DNA from: Pycnopodia helianthoides
Lineage: Eukaryota > Echinodermata > Asteroidea > Forcipulatida > Asteriidae
Length of the DNA: 64,000 nucleotides
NCBI GenBank assembly: GCA_032158295.1
Contig: CM063255.1
Location: forward strand, 2,279,501 to 2,343,500
Reading direction: 5' to 3'
The notes beneath the pieces were generated by a model that was not told the origin of the DNA, searched no databases, and saw nothing but the letters and a program-made list of their open reading frames with translations. This document shows positions 43,738 through 63,912 of the stretch, one piece after another (position 1 is the stretch's first letter; every line of letters starts with the position of its first letter). A program made the position numbers and the translations under genes.

Positions 43738-43862
43738 TGTTGTAGTCGAGACCTGGGAGTCCGAGACCGAGACCGTGACCGAGGGGGAGCAAAAAAGACC
43801 AGCAAAAAGTGGTCTCGAGACCGGTCTCGAGACCGAAACCGGTCTCGAGACCTACAACACTG
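43738..43862. mobile_element. Small inverted-repeat element at the inner breakpoint
   Basis: Ends GTGTTGTAGTCGAGACC and GGTCTCGAGACCTACAACAC, about 125 bp, rich in GGTCTCGAGACC palindromes. It starts where similarity between the two arms ends. Confidence 0.75.
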
Positions 43863-43864
43863 AT

Positions 43865-44092
43865 GAAATCATATAGGTTCAACAAATGAATAAAACGCTC
43901 ACTGAGCGATAAACTCCAATCGGAAAATTAGTTTATTCATTTCTCATCAAATATGGCATTTCAGACAGACATATTTCAAGGGATGTTTTCTACTATCATC
44001 ATCATTAGACCGTGTAAGTTTTGTGTAAATCTGTGATCAAAAAGTATATTTTACAAGTTTTTTTCTTACCAATTCTGTAATGTTCCTTTAAG
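43865..44092. mobile_element. Truncated family 2 miniature element
   Basis: Only the half from GTTCAACAAATGAATAAAAC to CTGTAATGTTCCT is present. Confidence 0.75.
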
Positions 44093-44719
44093 CACAACCA
44101 AATTTTGCTTACAAGAATAAGGTTACCAACCAAAGTACCATGTCATAATATGCACAATCTGTGACTGATATCCTGCTTATTTGTGCTGAGCATAAGGTTG
44201 TTAAGCATAATTCTCTGCTTAAGCAGATCTATGAAATCGGGCCTTGGTCATATCGCACATAATATAAATCAACATGTATAGAGTTGAGTCTTGTGAGATT
44301 TTCGAAATAGACATTATGCATTGACGTCATCACGCCGCCATCTTAGAGGTAACACAATGGAAAAACGCACACCTATGTACGCGCGGCGCACAGATTCGGC
44401 CAACAAAGTAACCTTCTGTTGACCTCTAGCCGAGGGCGCCCTACTCAAATGACGTCATACGCATAAGGTATAATATAGAGATAAACTAACAGACTCCCTT
44501 GATGGGTATTGTAGACCATAGTTTACTGTCATTGGGAAATGTGCCAAAACTAAAATCGACTCATAAAAAAAAAATGCAATCGTCCCGTCAGTATTTGACT
44601 CTAAAGGAGAACTTTAATTAACAGTTTGTTAATAATCAACGAGTAGCTGTTGAAAATCCGGAAGGGGCGATGAGAGATTAATTACAGTTTGGCTGTTAGT
44701 GTTTAGTTTATAGTCATCG

Positions 44720-45000
44720 AAGTTGAAAGAAAATATTGAAAGAAAAACACCCTTGTACAGAATTGCACTGCATACAGAGATGTGTGCTTTCAGATGCATC
44801 AGAAAGGCTTCATGTCCAAAGCCTTTCTCAGATTCAAATTTTTGTGTCTAAAATTTAACTCTTTCTTTAAAACTACACTACTCCGCAGGGGGTCGTTTCT
44901 AACAATATTTTATTATATCATCAGCTCTCCAGGGCTTGTTACCCAGTAAGTTTTTTATGGTATAATGTGGAATAATTACCCAAAGTACAACCTGCCTGAG
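44720..45000. mobile_element. Degenerate family 1 miniature element
   Basis: It keeps AAAACACCCTTGT, AAGGCTTCATGTCCAAAGCC, TTCTCAGATTCAAAT and CATCAGCTCTCCAGGGCTTG, but the inverted ends are poor. Confidence 0.6.
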
Positions 45001-45089
45001 TAATTTTGTTTCTCTGAAGATTGTCACTTTTTGAATACCAAGATTGTTATCACCTGTGATTAAATAAAATCGTGATATTTCCCTTTCAG

Positions 45090-45146
45090 TTTTACGTTGT
45101 GACTGGTATACTTGGGATAACGTCCGGATCCAGACAGAACGGCGTG
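45090..45146 (+). CDS. Gene C exon 2 (TM2)
   Basis: 57 nt in phase 0 with good splice sites, the same length as in genes A and B; ITSGSRQNGV matches the other paralogues. Confidence 0.75.
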
Positions 45147-48100
45147 GTAAGGAAACGTCGATTGAGGGCAGTATTTACAATGTAACATCAGAGCCTTATT
45201 TTGAGAGAGTTGTGACAACCTGCGATTAGAAGCCTTTTCAGTCCAAAAGAAAAAACCACAAGAGCTGACAGTAGATGCCAGACCAGACTGCACAGCACAT
45301 TGGGTTGTATAGCCTGCCTGATCTGGGGCAGAGGCCCCCCCCCCCACAAAAAACAAAAAAAACCAAAAATGTTCCCATACTATAACACACTATTTTCCTC
45401 TGCCCCCCCCCCCCAAAAAAAAAAAAAATAAAAAAAATAAAAATCCTGAAAAGAATTCCTGAGATTCCAAGCACACAGTGAAGACACAATAGGGGGGTAC
45501 CCTCTGCCCCATATCGAGCACCAATTGACGGGTTGTTGTGCTGCATTTTGACCAATTAAAAGCATCCATCAACCACGTGACCAAAGAAAACTGGTCCCTC
45601 TATGTCGCAACCCTCTCAATGCACAGCTCTGCGTAGCAAATCAGGGTACACCAAACAAAAATAGGCACGCCCTTATCAACCAATGCTAAATGCCTGATAA
45701 TCAACACACTGTTTAAAAGTCTCTCAGCCTCTTGAAGTCCACTCGATATTTGCTGACAACTTAGCTTCATCTTTATTTTCTATGTTTAGTGGGTTTGCCG
45801 TAAAATTGTTGAGCTATGCTCATCAACATTGAAACCACACCTTAACACCCTGCGATGCCAGGTAATGTTAAATTCATTCATTCATTTCTTTATTTTTTCC
45901 AACACACAAGGAATAAGTGATTAAATAGTCATGTATTATGATTACATTATATTATAATAATTAAGAAAACATAAGGACATTTGGATAATTGTGTGAGGAT
46001 GGAGGTCTCCAAGAAGCATAGCTTGTCGAGTAGAGACCCCACTCGATACAAGAAGAAAAACAAAGAACATATGAAAACACTATTACAACAAAATTACAAT
46101 TTAGATATTGGTATAGCTAGTATAAAGTAAACTCGAGGTTGGAATAACAGTTTGCCTGCTTACAAATATTTGCTGATTAATTGTGTTTTTAATTTCCATT
46201 TGAATAAGAATAAACTCCGTATTTTTCTCAGAGAGGTATTCAAGGAATTCCACAGCTTAGGCCTTTCATGTTTGACACCTTTTTGAGCTATTGTGGTACG
46301 AGCATATGGATGATGACAATGAGTACACTGCCGAGTGAAGCGACAGTGAATATCTAGATTTTTACTGAACAAGGAACAGATAGTGTTAGGCAGTTTTTTT
46401 ATTTTGAAGCTGGTGCATGAAGGTCCTAAGCTGCAAAAGATAAAATGTCATCGACTTTAAGTGTTTTGTGTTTATGGAATAAAGGATTGCTGTGAGCCAG
46501 GTAATCAGTATGGTTGATAATTCTAAGTGCCCTTTTTTGAAGGGCAATAATTCTATTTCTTTTACCTATTCCACATTTACCCCATGCCAAGATACCATAA
46601 CTAATGTAAGGTGAAACTAAGGCATTGTAGAGAGTGAATAAGATATTAATTGGAAAAAAAGGTTTTAAGTTTGTTGATAACACCAATATTTCTTGAAATA
46701 ACTGAGCAAGTGTTATTAATTTGCTTATTCCAAGAAAGAGATTGATCAATATAAAATCCTAAAAATTTTACACAATCGGTGTTCTCGATGTAAATTGTCG
46801 GCGGACGCCCTAGGGTACAGCAGCGTGCTGTACGTTGGGAAAATGTGCATACCTCCTTTACACTGTTGATTTCATACTTTTTTTCAAAGCTAGTGAACTT
46901 TCAAGAAGTTGTAGAAATAGTTTGGGGGAAAAATATTGGTTTTATAGATAATTATTGTGTTTTTGATCGGCGAATCTGCAACATTGTTCGTTCACTTCCT
47001 TTGTGTAGAAAGTGTTTTATAACTGGGGATTCGGAGTCCATGGGTCATACAGCCTAAAGGGTCATAGGCCATGTCAATCAGGCCTGTCCGATGATAGAAC
47101 TTAAAGTATATAAAACGCAGTCACCGATATCGCATCACGAATTACTGGAGAAGAGATATCTGTATCACACAAACATCTGGCTCAAAACGTGTTGATCCAG
47201 ATTTGTGGACTTGCCAAGTCCTATAGACTGGTCCGCTGTATGATAAGGACAGGCACCGGTCTATTAATCAAAGAGATGGTCACTGCTACTGGTCCCCTGT
47301 CCGACTGGTCCCCTATCTGCGAGCCCGCAGTGGCATGCGAGGTCAAAGGTGCGTTTGTCAGGATTCCTCCAAACGCTCGAAGCCGGTCTCTGGCGTAAAA
47401 CACGAGCCTCAAGTGTGACGTCAGATGTTCGGGCTAGCCAAGTCCCTCCTAGCCAGTCGATATTGCGCCCTCTACTGTTGACTGATACAACCCCCCCCCC
47501 CAAAAAAAAAAAAAAAAAAAAAAAAACAGCGTCGCCAATCAAGACTAGGTTAGAACCTTCACATTGTAAAGAAGATGTGTCGGAGTGGTTGACTACCGAG
47601 CTCAACAGTAACCAGAACCATGAAATGGGCCCAGTTAATAATAATAAAATAATAAAAGGTATTCATACTGCGCTTTTCCAAAACATGATCAAAGCGCATA
47701 ACATGATCAAAGACATGTTAGCATAAAAACTTACCTAATAACAAGCAATGTAGAGCTGTCTATAGTATACAAAATTGCGAGAAACGGCTCCCTCTGAAGT
47801 AATGTATTTTGAGAAAGAGGTAATTTCTCACCCATTATAATAAAATACTTCAGCTGAAGCCTTTTATTATGCACCTGAAGGCGCACACATTTTTTGTGCA
47901 ATGAAGGTGTTTTTTATTTTATTATTTTCTTGCAACTGCGATGACCGATTGAGTCCAAATTTTCACAGATTTGTTATTTTATGCATATGATGGGATACAT
48001 CAAGTGAGAATACTGGTTTTTGACAATTACCAAAGGTGTCCAGTGCCTTTAAACCCAGTTGGGCACTGTTTCTTTATACATTAATTTAATAAGGGCATAT

Positions 48101-50312
48101 GCTTGTTGAAGAACCTCCGGACATATAGATTTACCAAAGGTGTCCAGTGCCTTTAAACCCAGTTGGGCACTGTTTCTTTATACATTAATTTAATAAGGGC
48201 ATATGCTTGTTGAAGAACCTCCGGACATATAGGTATAGGGTAACAAGCGCCAAGTTATGTTCCTATATGTTTTATTGTTCCCCAAATCTCATATACCAAT
48301 GGCAGATCAAATCAAACAGTGAACCTACATGGCCATGGTCACTCTCATTTTGTTCTCGGGTTCCATGGGTCAGACTGCCTAAAGGGTCATAAGCCACGTC
48401 AATCGGGCCTCTCTGGGAATGGAACTTAAAGGCACAGTACACGTTTGGTAATGACTCTGAAAATGTATGGCCATAAAAACTTACTTGGTAAGAAGTACAT
48501 CAGCTTTGGGTAGTATAATGAATTTTGAGAAACTTTTAACTTCGAAGTACTATCGGTTATGGAACATATATCAATTTGTATTCCCCAAAATTTGAATCTG
48601 AGAAGCGTGTCAGAAACGCTTCTGAGACTGTGTATTCCTATGGGAAATATTCTTCCTGCGTGGAAATATTCGCTCCGGTTTTCGGTGATATCTCAAAAAC
48701 GCGATCACAGGTTGGTTTTATTGTTTGTACTACATTTAATACAGGATTACCACAATCAGCAGGCTCCAATTACCAAACGTGTACTGTGCCTTTAAAGGCC
48801 CTGCACACTATTGGTAAGATCGAAAACAAACTACAATGTTCACAGGATTCACACCAATAGTACTTTACATTGATTTAAAGTGTCATTTAACAGGTCAGAA
48901 CAGAGGTTCCTTAAAACATTTCTGGCCTAAAATTCTATTCGTTTCTGAGAAATGAAATTAAAACACACAGTTTTTATTGATGCGCCCGCCGGATAACTTA
49001 AACTTGATGTTTGAAAAACAGAAAACACATAAGGTCTCTTTTCACTATTTTCTCGTGACCTCGATGACCAATTGAGCTCAAATTTTCACAGGTTTGTTAT
49101 TTCATGTATATGGTTAATCACACAAAACATGAACTTTGTTTGCGACTGTTTTGTCAGCTCTACCAATCCTGTATAATACCTTTAAAGGTACTCACCCATT
49201 TTTGATTGATTTATTTATTTATTTTTTTTTTTAAGAACGAGCAATTCAAGGAAATGTGTTTTCTAACTATGTGGTGTTTCCATAGGTTGACAGTTTGATC
49301 GTGAGTGGTGTAGCCCTCCTGCTGGGATTCATAGAATGGATCATCGCAATGTCATCTGCCTGTGCATCTTGCAGCAGCTGCTGCGGCACGGGGGGACCTC
49401 CCCCTCCAATTCAAGCAGTCGTGGTAAGATATTCAAGATAACACTCTTGGGGACGCTAGGTGGCAGCAGACTTACCAGATACAATCCATTGTGCTCGGCA
49501 ATGTCCGCATATGCTTAGAACTACAAAAACAATAGACCTTTTCGCAAATACTCGGTACGCGTGCGTTAGCCGTGGAATGAGGTGCATGCTGGTCTAGGTA
49601 ACGACAAATTGTGTCACTAGCTAGACCAGCATGCACCTCATTCCACGGCTAACGCATGCGCACTGAGTATTTGCGAAGTAATCTATTGTGCTCGGCAATG
49701 TCCGCATGCTTAGAACTACGAAAACAATGGGATTTTTACCTGGTGTGTCTGCTGCCATCTAGCGTCCGAAAGTATCCCATTTCCTCATTGAAAACTCACC
49801 CTTCGGCTAGGAAATATAATCTTGAAATGAATATGTTTTTTCACGAAGAGACCAGCAAAACAAAACTTGTGCAAAATCCATTGGTTTTGTTTACTGGACG
49901 GGCATGCAGGTCAAGTCGAACTTGCGTTTTCATGAAGAGACGAGCTTATCAGCGTGCGCATGATCATGTGACAGGCCCGCCCTTCATTGTGTAAAAGCAA
50001 ACACTGTAGATGTGCACGTAAGTCATCAAGATCTTACATTTTCACGTTTGACCACCTTCAAGTAGGGTTTGAGGATGCTTATTTGGGCGGGATGAAACAA
50101 AGCTTTGGTAGGGAAGAATCCAAACTGTTCTTTGGAAGTATTTGAAGCCATCTTGCTCTCTTTTTTCCTTTATGTTTATAGGCTACAGCCAGAAACCAAT
50201 GATGTTGTCTGATGAAGAAGCAGGTAATCCACCCGTCTACGTCAATCCAACATATGATGGTGTCATCCAGAACGTCACTCTGCCTAACCCACCACAAGGG
50301 AACAACTACTGA
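45090..50312 (+). CDS. MS4A/CD20-like paralogue, gene C (partial, some exons not found)
   Basis: Three exons can be recognised on +. 45090-45146 (after CCCTTTCAG, before GTAAGG) encodes FYVVTGILGITSGSRQNGV, the TM2 exon. 49286-49423 (after TTTCCATAG, before GTAAGA) encodes TM4, with GFIEWIIAMSSACASCSS. 50182-50312 (after TTTATAG) encodes a tail with VYVNPTYDGV and ends NNY and TGA. I could not find a TM1 exon or a TM3 exon between or before them. Exon 4 ends in phase 0 but the terminal exon reads only in phase 1, so a small exon like gene A exon 5 is missing or unseen. Either the gene has diverged exons that I missed, or it is a decayed copy. The tail contains NPTY, an NPxY-type endocytosis or adaptor motif. 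An AATAAA lies at 51173-51178. Confidence 0.55.
45872..46760 (-). pseudogene. Truncated CR1/L2-like non-LTR retrotransposon (reverse transcriptase C-terminus)
   Basis: Minus-strand translation gives the thumb region typical of non-LTR elements: LYNALVSPYISYGILAWGK, IALQKRALRII, FTRQ and RPKLWNSL. A stop near 46426 and a frame change split it into two frames (46749-46426 and 46372-46160). The catalytic part is absent, as expected of a 5'-truncated copy. The 3' tail contains GGTCTCTACTCGACAAGC and ends in GAATGAATGAAT. Confidence 0.8.
46810..47110 (+). repeat. Stray copy of MS4A-like intron 4 sequence
   Basis: CAGCGTGCTGTACGTTGGGA and the following 280 bases match the sequence just after exon 4 of gene B (63300-63545) and, inverted, of gene A. 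The exon itself is missing to its left. This indicates an additional partial copy of the locus within the spacer. Confidence 0.7.
47190..47445 (+). mobile_element. Partial copy of the GACTGGTCC foldback-like element
   Basis: It matches the left half of 33610-34300 over AAGAGATGGTC, GTCCGACTGGTCCCCTATC and CGCTCGAAGCCGGTCTCTGG. Confidence 0.7.
47750..48040. mobile_element. Family 1 miniature element, truncated
   Basis: AAACGGCTCCCTCTGAAGTA and the end GGTGTCCAGTGCCTTTAA are present; the other end is degenerate. Confidence 0.65.
48027..48234 (+). repeat. Exact 104-bp tandem duplication
   Basis: The stretch from TTACCAAAGGTGTCCAGTGC to CCTCCGGACATATA occurs at 48027 and again at 48131 with no difference that I can see. 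It includes the end of a family 1 element. Confidence 0.85.
48430..49181. mobile_element. Two abutting TTAA miniature elements
   Basis: 48430-48791 has ends AGGCACAGTACACGTTTGG and CCAAACGTGTACTGTGCCT. 48796-49181 has ends AGGCCCTGCACACTATTGG and a diverged TGTATAATACCT. They share the TTAA at 48792-48795. Both belong to the same superfamily as families 1-3. Confidence 0.7.
49286..49423 (+). CDS. Gene C exon 4 (TM4)
   Basis: 138 nt, 46 codons, phase 0. It shares EWI(M/I)AMSSACASC with genes A and B but has a distinct GTGGPPPPIQAVV end. Confidence 0.75.
49538..49676. mobile_element. Near-perfect hairpin element between gene C exons
   Basis: Arms TTTTCGCAAATACTCGGTAC and the inverse, pairing through TGAGGTGCATGCTGGTCTAG to a loop near 49605. 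The flanks ATTGTGCTCGGCAATGTCCG occur on both sides (49489, 49686), a direct duplication of surrounding sequence. Confidence 0.85.
50182..50312 (+). CDS. Gene C terminal exon (tail with NPTY)
   Basis: 131 nt, read in phase 1 as GYSQKPMMLSDEEAGNPPVY and onward to TGA. (G)GC TAC corresponds to (G)CT TAC at the start of gene A exon 6, supporting homology. Confidence 0.65.
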
Positions 50313-50659
50313 ATCATTCACAAACTCAATCCCGCCTCCCTCCTCCTCTTTCTTTTCTGTTATCTCACGTATACAGATTGCCATTTTAATAGATCTTTGT
50401 TTTTATATTTCATGTTCATTTACGAGTAATTCACAGAATAGACCATGCAAGAGTCGAGAGTGTTTTAATACCGTCTAGATCACTGGTTCCCGGGTGCATC
50501 GGATGAAGAAAACAAAACCAGCAATGCAAAAAATCGATCGATCGATGCAAAAGACCGAACGATGTGTTGATCGGACTTTATGCCTCCTCGCCGTTCCAAA
50601 GCGTAACTGCCCCCCATAGTTGATTGACTAGACTTGCACGAGTTTGTTCAGCTCGTTTA

Positions 50660-50790
50660 GCTAAGGCGTGTCCAAATTAGCTACGGCTACGGCTATGGCT
50701 ACTACGGCTACAGCTGGATCGCCTCGTCATCGTGCAATGAAGTATAGGACATCCTTAGCAACACCCTCAGCAAGAAATGTGTTTGTTTGT
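50660..50790. mobile_element. AGCTACGGCTACGG-type element, third copy
   Basis: GTGTCCAAATTAGCTACGGC start and a TAGGACATCCTTAGCAACA block like that of 42645-42775. It lies in the 3' region of gene C; its right inverted end is poor. Confidence 0.55.
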
Positions 50791-51172
50791 TTACCAACAT
50801 CTTTTTTTGGGGGGGGTGGGGGTGTGGGGGTGTTGGGGAGTGGTGGGATTAAGGTTATGATTGTTCACTCACTGAACACTTTCTTCGACTACTGACACGT
50901 TCTGTGCATGATAATAATGATATCTCCATGGCAAGTGTCCTTGGTTATTGCACAGTAAACGTTCCACACCACATAACATGGTTGCTTTTTTGGAGGTCTG
51001 GATCTCTGTTAAAAATAACAAGGATCCTTGGTTACCTTTTAACAAGGATAGCTGTTACACGACTTTAAACTTGTTCTATTGTTTTTTTATATATTTATTT
51101 ACATCGATGTGATTTTAGCCAAGGTCACTTGTTAAATGTGGTCTCGTGTGAAGGGGCCTCTTGTTCACGAAC

Positions 51173-51178
51173 AATAAA
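51173..51178 (+). promoter_or_regulatory. Candidate polyadenylation signal of gene C
   Basis: AATAAA about 860 bases after the gene C stop codon, followed by a TTTTAAGTTTTTG stretch. Confidence 0.35.
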
Positions 51179-52190
51179 ATTCATTTTAAGTTTTTGCTTT
51201 GCAAATAGAGATTTGTATTATTTTGCATGAACAATTTATCAATTTAATGATGAAGTAGACGGTTAGGAGAATACAAATTAAAAAGCAGTTTTGGCATTAT
51301 TTTAAATCGTTTTTGTAATAAATGTGTACACATAGGCCTACTGTTTATGAGCAAAATGGTCGCGTCTAGTTTCTATTATCTAGTTCCCTCATTTTCGTGA
51401 ACGTTGTGTAGAATGTATGTAAATATTACGTTCTCATTGGAAAATACAGACTATGAAATGCAATCTTCAATCATTAGCCATTTTTGGCTAAACTTTAACG
51501 AAATGTAATCATTCCTGGTGATTCCATGACGCTCTTGCAATTTGTTTGTTCTCGGCGCTCCGGCTGGAAACCTAGGTAACGTAGACTTTAACCTCACATA
51601 TCAGGGAACGTGTCGTGGAAAGAAACCCATAAAAGATTGGGATTGTTTTGGCGCACTATTCTGTGTGTTATACCGTCACATCAAACACAAGGTAAGAGCG
51701 TTTATGTTAATCAAAACTCCCAATGAATACGACCTTAGTGTACTGCAAAAACTCATGGTGTTAATTTGGTTCTTTCGCGTATTTATGTGTGACAACTCCG
51801 ATGCAGAGTTAGATTAATATGACCATTACATATTTGAGGTGAAATCAGCAACGTGTCCTCACATTATTGAAACCGGAAAGAACACATTTTACACCAGGAG
51901 CTGATTTCAAAAAGCACTTAATGCTCATCCTAAGATGAGTTGTCAGTATTTAACCATGGTGATTTGCATCGTGACATCACACTTTGTTCAGCAATGAAGA
52001 GTGATTTGCAGATAGAATCTGTCAGGCCCTTTGTGAAATCGAGCCCTGATGTATTGTTTTTATTGGTGGTGATGGATCATTCCGTTCAGGGTTATAGAAG
52101 CTTAATGTTCAGACAAGATGGCGGATCAGTTTGATCATGTTGGCTACAGCTACGGCTACAGCTGTTGCTAAGGGAAGTCCTATACTTTAA

Positions 52191-52568
52191 AGCCACTGGA
52201 CACCTTTGGTAATTGTCAAAGACCAGTCTTCTCACTGGGTGTATCTCAACATATGCACAAAATAACAAACCTGTGAAAATTTGAACTCAATTGGTCGTCG
52301 AAGTTGCGAGATAATAATGGAAGAAAAAACACCCTTGCCACACAAAGTTGTGTGCTTTCAGATGCTTGATTTCGGGACCTCAAAATCTTATTCTGAAGTC
52401 TCGAAATCAAATTCGTGGAAAATAACTTCTTTCTCAAAAACTACATTACTTCAGAGGGAGCCGTTTCTCACAATGTTTTATACTATCAACAGCTCTCTAT
52501 TGCTCATTACCAAGTCATTTTTTTTACTAACAATTATTTTGAGTAATTACCAATAGTGTCCACTGCCT
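52191..52568. mobile_element. TTAA miniature element (family 1), right-arm-specific insertion
   Basis: 378 bp, ends AGCCACTGGACACC and GTGTCCACTGCCT, flanked by TTAA at 52187-52190 and 52569-52572. The left arm has a single TTAA at 42704-42707. The host is the AGCTACGGCTACGG-type element. Confidence 0.92.
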
Positions 52569-53279
52569 TTAACGCATGATGACGCGACAACATAGCCGTA
52601 TAGCCTTAGCCGTAGCTGTCAATTCGGACACGGTCCATCTTGCAGTGTTAGTATTCCTCAGCAAGTTCAGTAGAATTGAGTTGAATTTAAAAAAACAAAG
52701 TTACGGATGTTATTTATCGCCTTCAAATCTAATGGTGTGTTCCTGTTCCAACTTTGAGAGCGTTCCTCAATCCACTGAACACCTTTGAATCTCCCTCCTA
52801 TTAAACTATCGATCGTGTCATTAATTAAATGTGTTTTATATCAGAAATTAATTGGCTTTGGTCTATTTTTAAGGAGAGTTGTATAGTAAGGTCAGTTTTT
52901 ACATCGTGTTGCAGGCAATCCACATATTAAACCAACACCCATTAATTTATAGAGAAACCTCATGCGAGGCGCTTTGGACATAATGTCAACACTTGATAAT
53001 GTCATGTACTCCGCCCCCCAAAATCAGTAAACGAATTCTCAAACATTTCCATGTTCCTTGGTGCAACCTAGCAAACTAGCTTGGCAAATAAGAAGGGTTG
53101 ATTCTTTGACTAAAACAACACTCTAATAATGACCAGCCCTTTGGGAATTCCCATAAGAATTGCACATGAAATATCTTAGCCAGGGGGCAAATGTATAGCC
53201 ACATCTGGCTAAATTAAATCATATCTTCCAGATGGCTTGATGGCTTGGAATTGTGTTATTTTGGTCTAAAGGCTCTAAT

Positions 53280-53640
53280 CTGATGGTTTGTGTTCACCCC
53301 CCCCCCCGCAAAAAAGGGGGGAGGGAGATTACACGATGAAAGGTAGTACTGTTCGAAACGTGTCAGCGCGGCTGTAGATTCCTGTATGGTGCCATGCGCG
53401 GTTTTAGTATGTAACAATAGAGAGCATTGTTGGATATTTGACTGGCTAATACTGAATAATTTGGGGTTGACCAAAGACAAAGTGAGGGATCTGAACCCTG
53501 TGGGACCTGAACCAACGACCTCAGGATTACCGTACCGGCGCTCTACCAACTAATCCGTCAATCTATATTAAATGTTGGTGGTCTCCCTATTTTGTCAATA
53601 TCTTTGTTCGGGGGTGCCAGTCAGAAGCCATACAACCTGT
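53280..53640 (-). mobile_element. tRNA-derived SINE (right arm)
   Basis: On the minus strand it reads GGATTAGTTGGTAGAGCGCC, then GAGGTCGTTGGTTCAGGTCC, a recognisable tRNA-like head. It is the counterpart of 41583-41950. Confidence 0.65.
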
Positions 53641-53922
53641 AACTGCCGTATAGCTAGGGAGCACACCCAAGTTTACGATACAACCTGGGAAGTGACAGCA
53701 GAGGGATCACCTTACTTAAGGGGATGCGACTTTTCATTTTAGATATCAAGTCATAAATCAGAAGAGAAGCTGACTGGCTAAGTTTTTAAAAGAATTTGGG
53801 TTTGAAATATGTCCTTTGTTCTTGAATTTTTGACAGAACATTTTTCACTTATACCCTTTTGTAGCACTCAAAATTCGATTAACCGAAACGTCTGGTGGAC
53901 TACTTTTTTTGTCCGAAGCAAG

Positions 53923-63270
<9,348 letters not shown>

Positions 63271-63767
63271 GTGAGTCCGATCAATGTAACCCTACAGTCA
63301 GCAGCGTGCTGTACGTTGGGAGACATCCTTTACAATGTTGATTTCGTACTTTTTAAAAAGCGAATAACCTTTCAAAACGTTGTAGAAATAGCTGGGCAAA
63401 CAAACTGTAATTATAAAACCGCAAGTTCTGTTGTACAATACCCTATGTAAAATGTGTTCAATTACCGGGGCTTTGGAGTCAAGTGGTCATACTGCCTGAA
63501 GGGTCAAAGGTCATGTCAATCGGGCCTGTCTGAGGATAGAACTTATAGGGTCTCACCTGGGTGTTTGTTTGCAAAAAAATGAACGAGTGTTAAAGGAAAA
63601 TTGGTTTCAGACATGTAGGCCATCGGAGGGATAAGGGAATTGCAACCAAAGAAAGTAACTGTTGAACATCACCTGATACGTCTCATTCTACATGAGGTGA
63701 TAGAAGCTACTTTTCCCATAATGTCCACGAAGCTATGGAATGATCTCCCCTATCAACTACGGACAAT

Positions 63768-63912
63768 AGACCGTGCAACTCTCGCGCGTATTCGAACCTT
63801 TTGTGGGACCACTTTGGTACCACGTGCATTGCGTTAACGCGTAAGGCAACAAACTCGCGCACATTAACGGGTTCCCCGATGTTCGAATACGCGCGAGACT
63901 TGCAGAGTCGAT
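63768..63912. mobile_element. Inverted-repeat element with TCTCGCGCGT ends (right arm)
   Basis: Counterpart of 30490-30645, with ends GTGCAACTCTCGCGCGTATT and AATACGCGCGAGACTTGCAG. Confidence 0.7.

Noticed and set aside
45797..45866. Extra exon of gene C between TTTCTATGTTTAG and GTAATG
   Set aside because: Splice-like borders exist but the translation has no similarity to the TM3 exon and is not hydrophobic.
47572..47612. tRNA-like start GTGTCGGAGTGGTTGACTAC
   Set aside because: Only a D-arm-like stretch is present; no T arm or stem follows.
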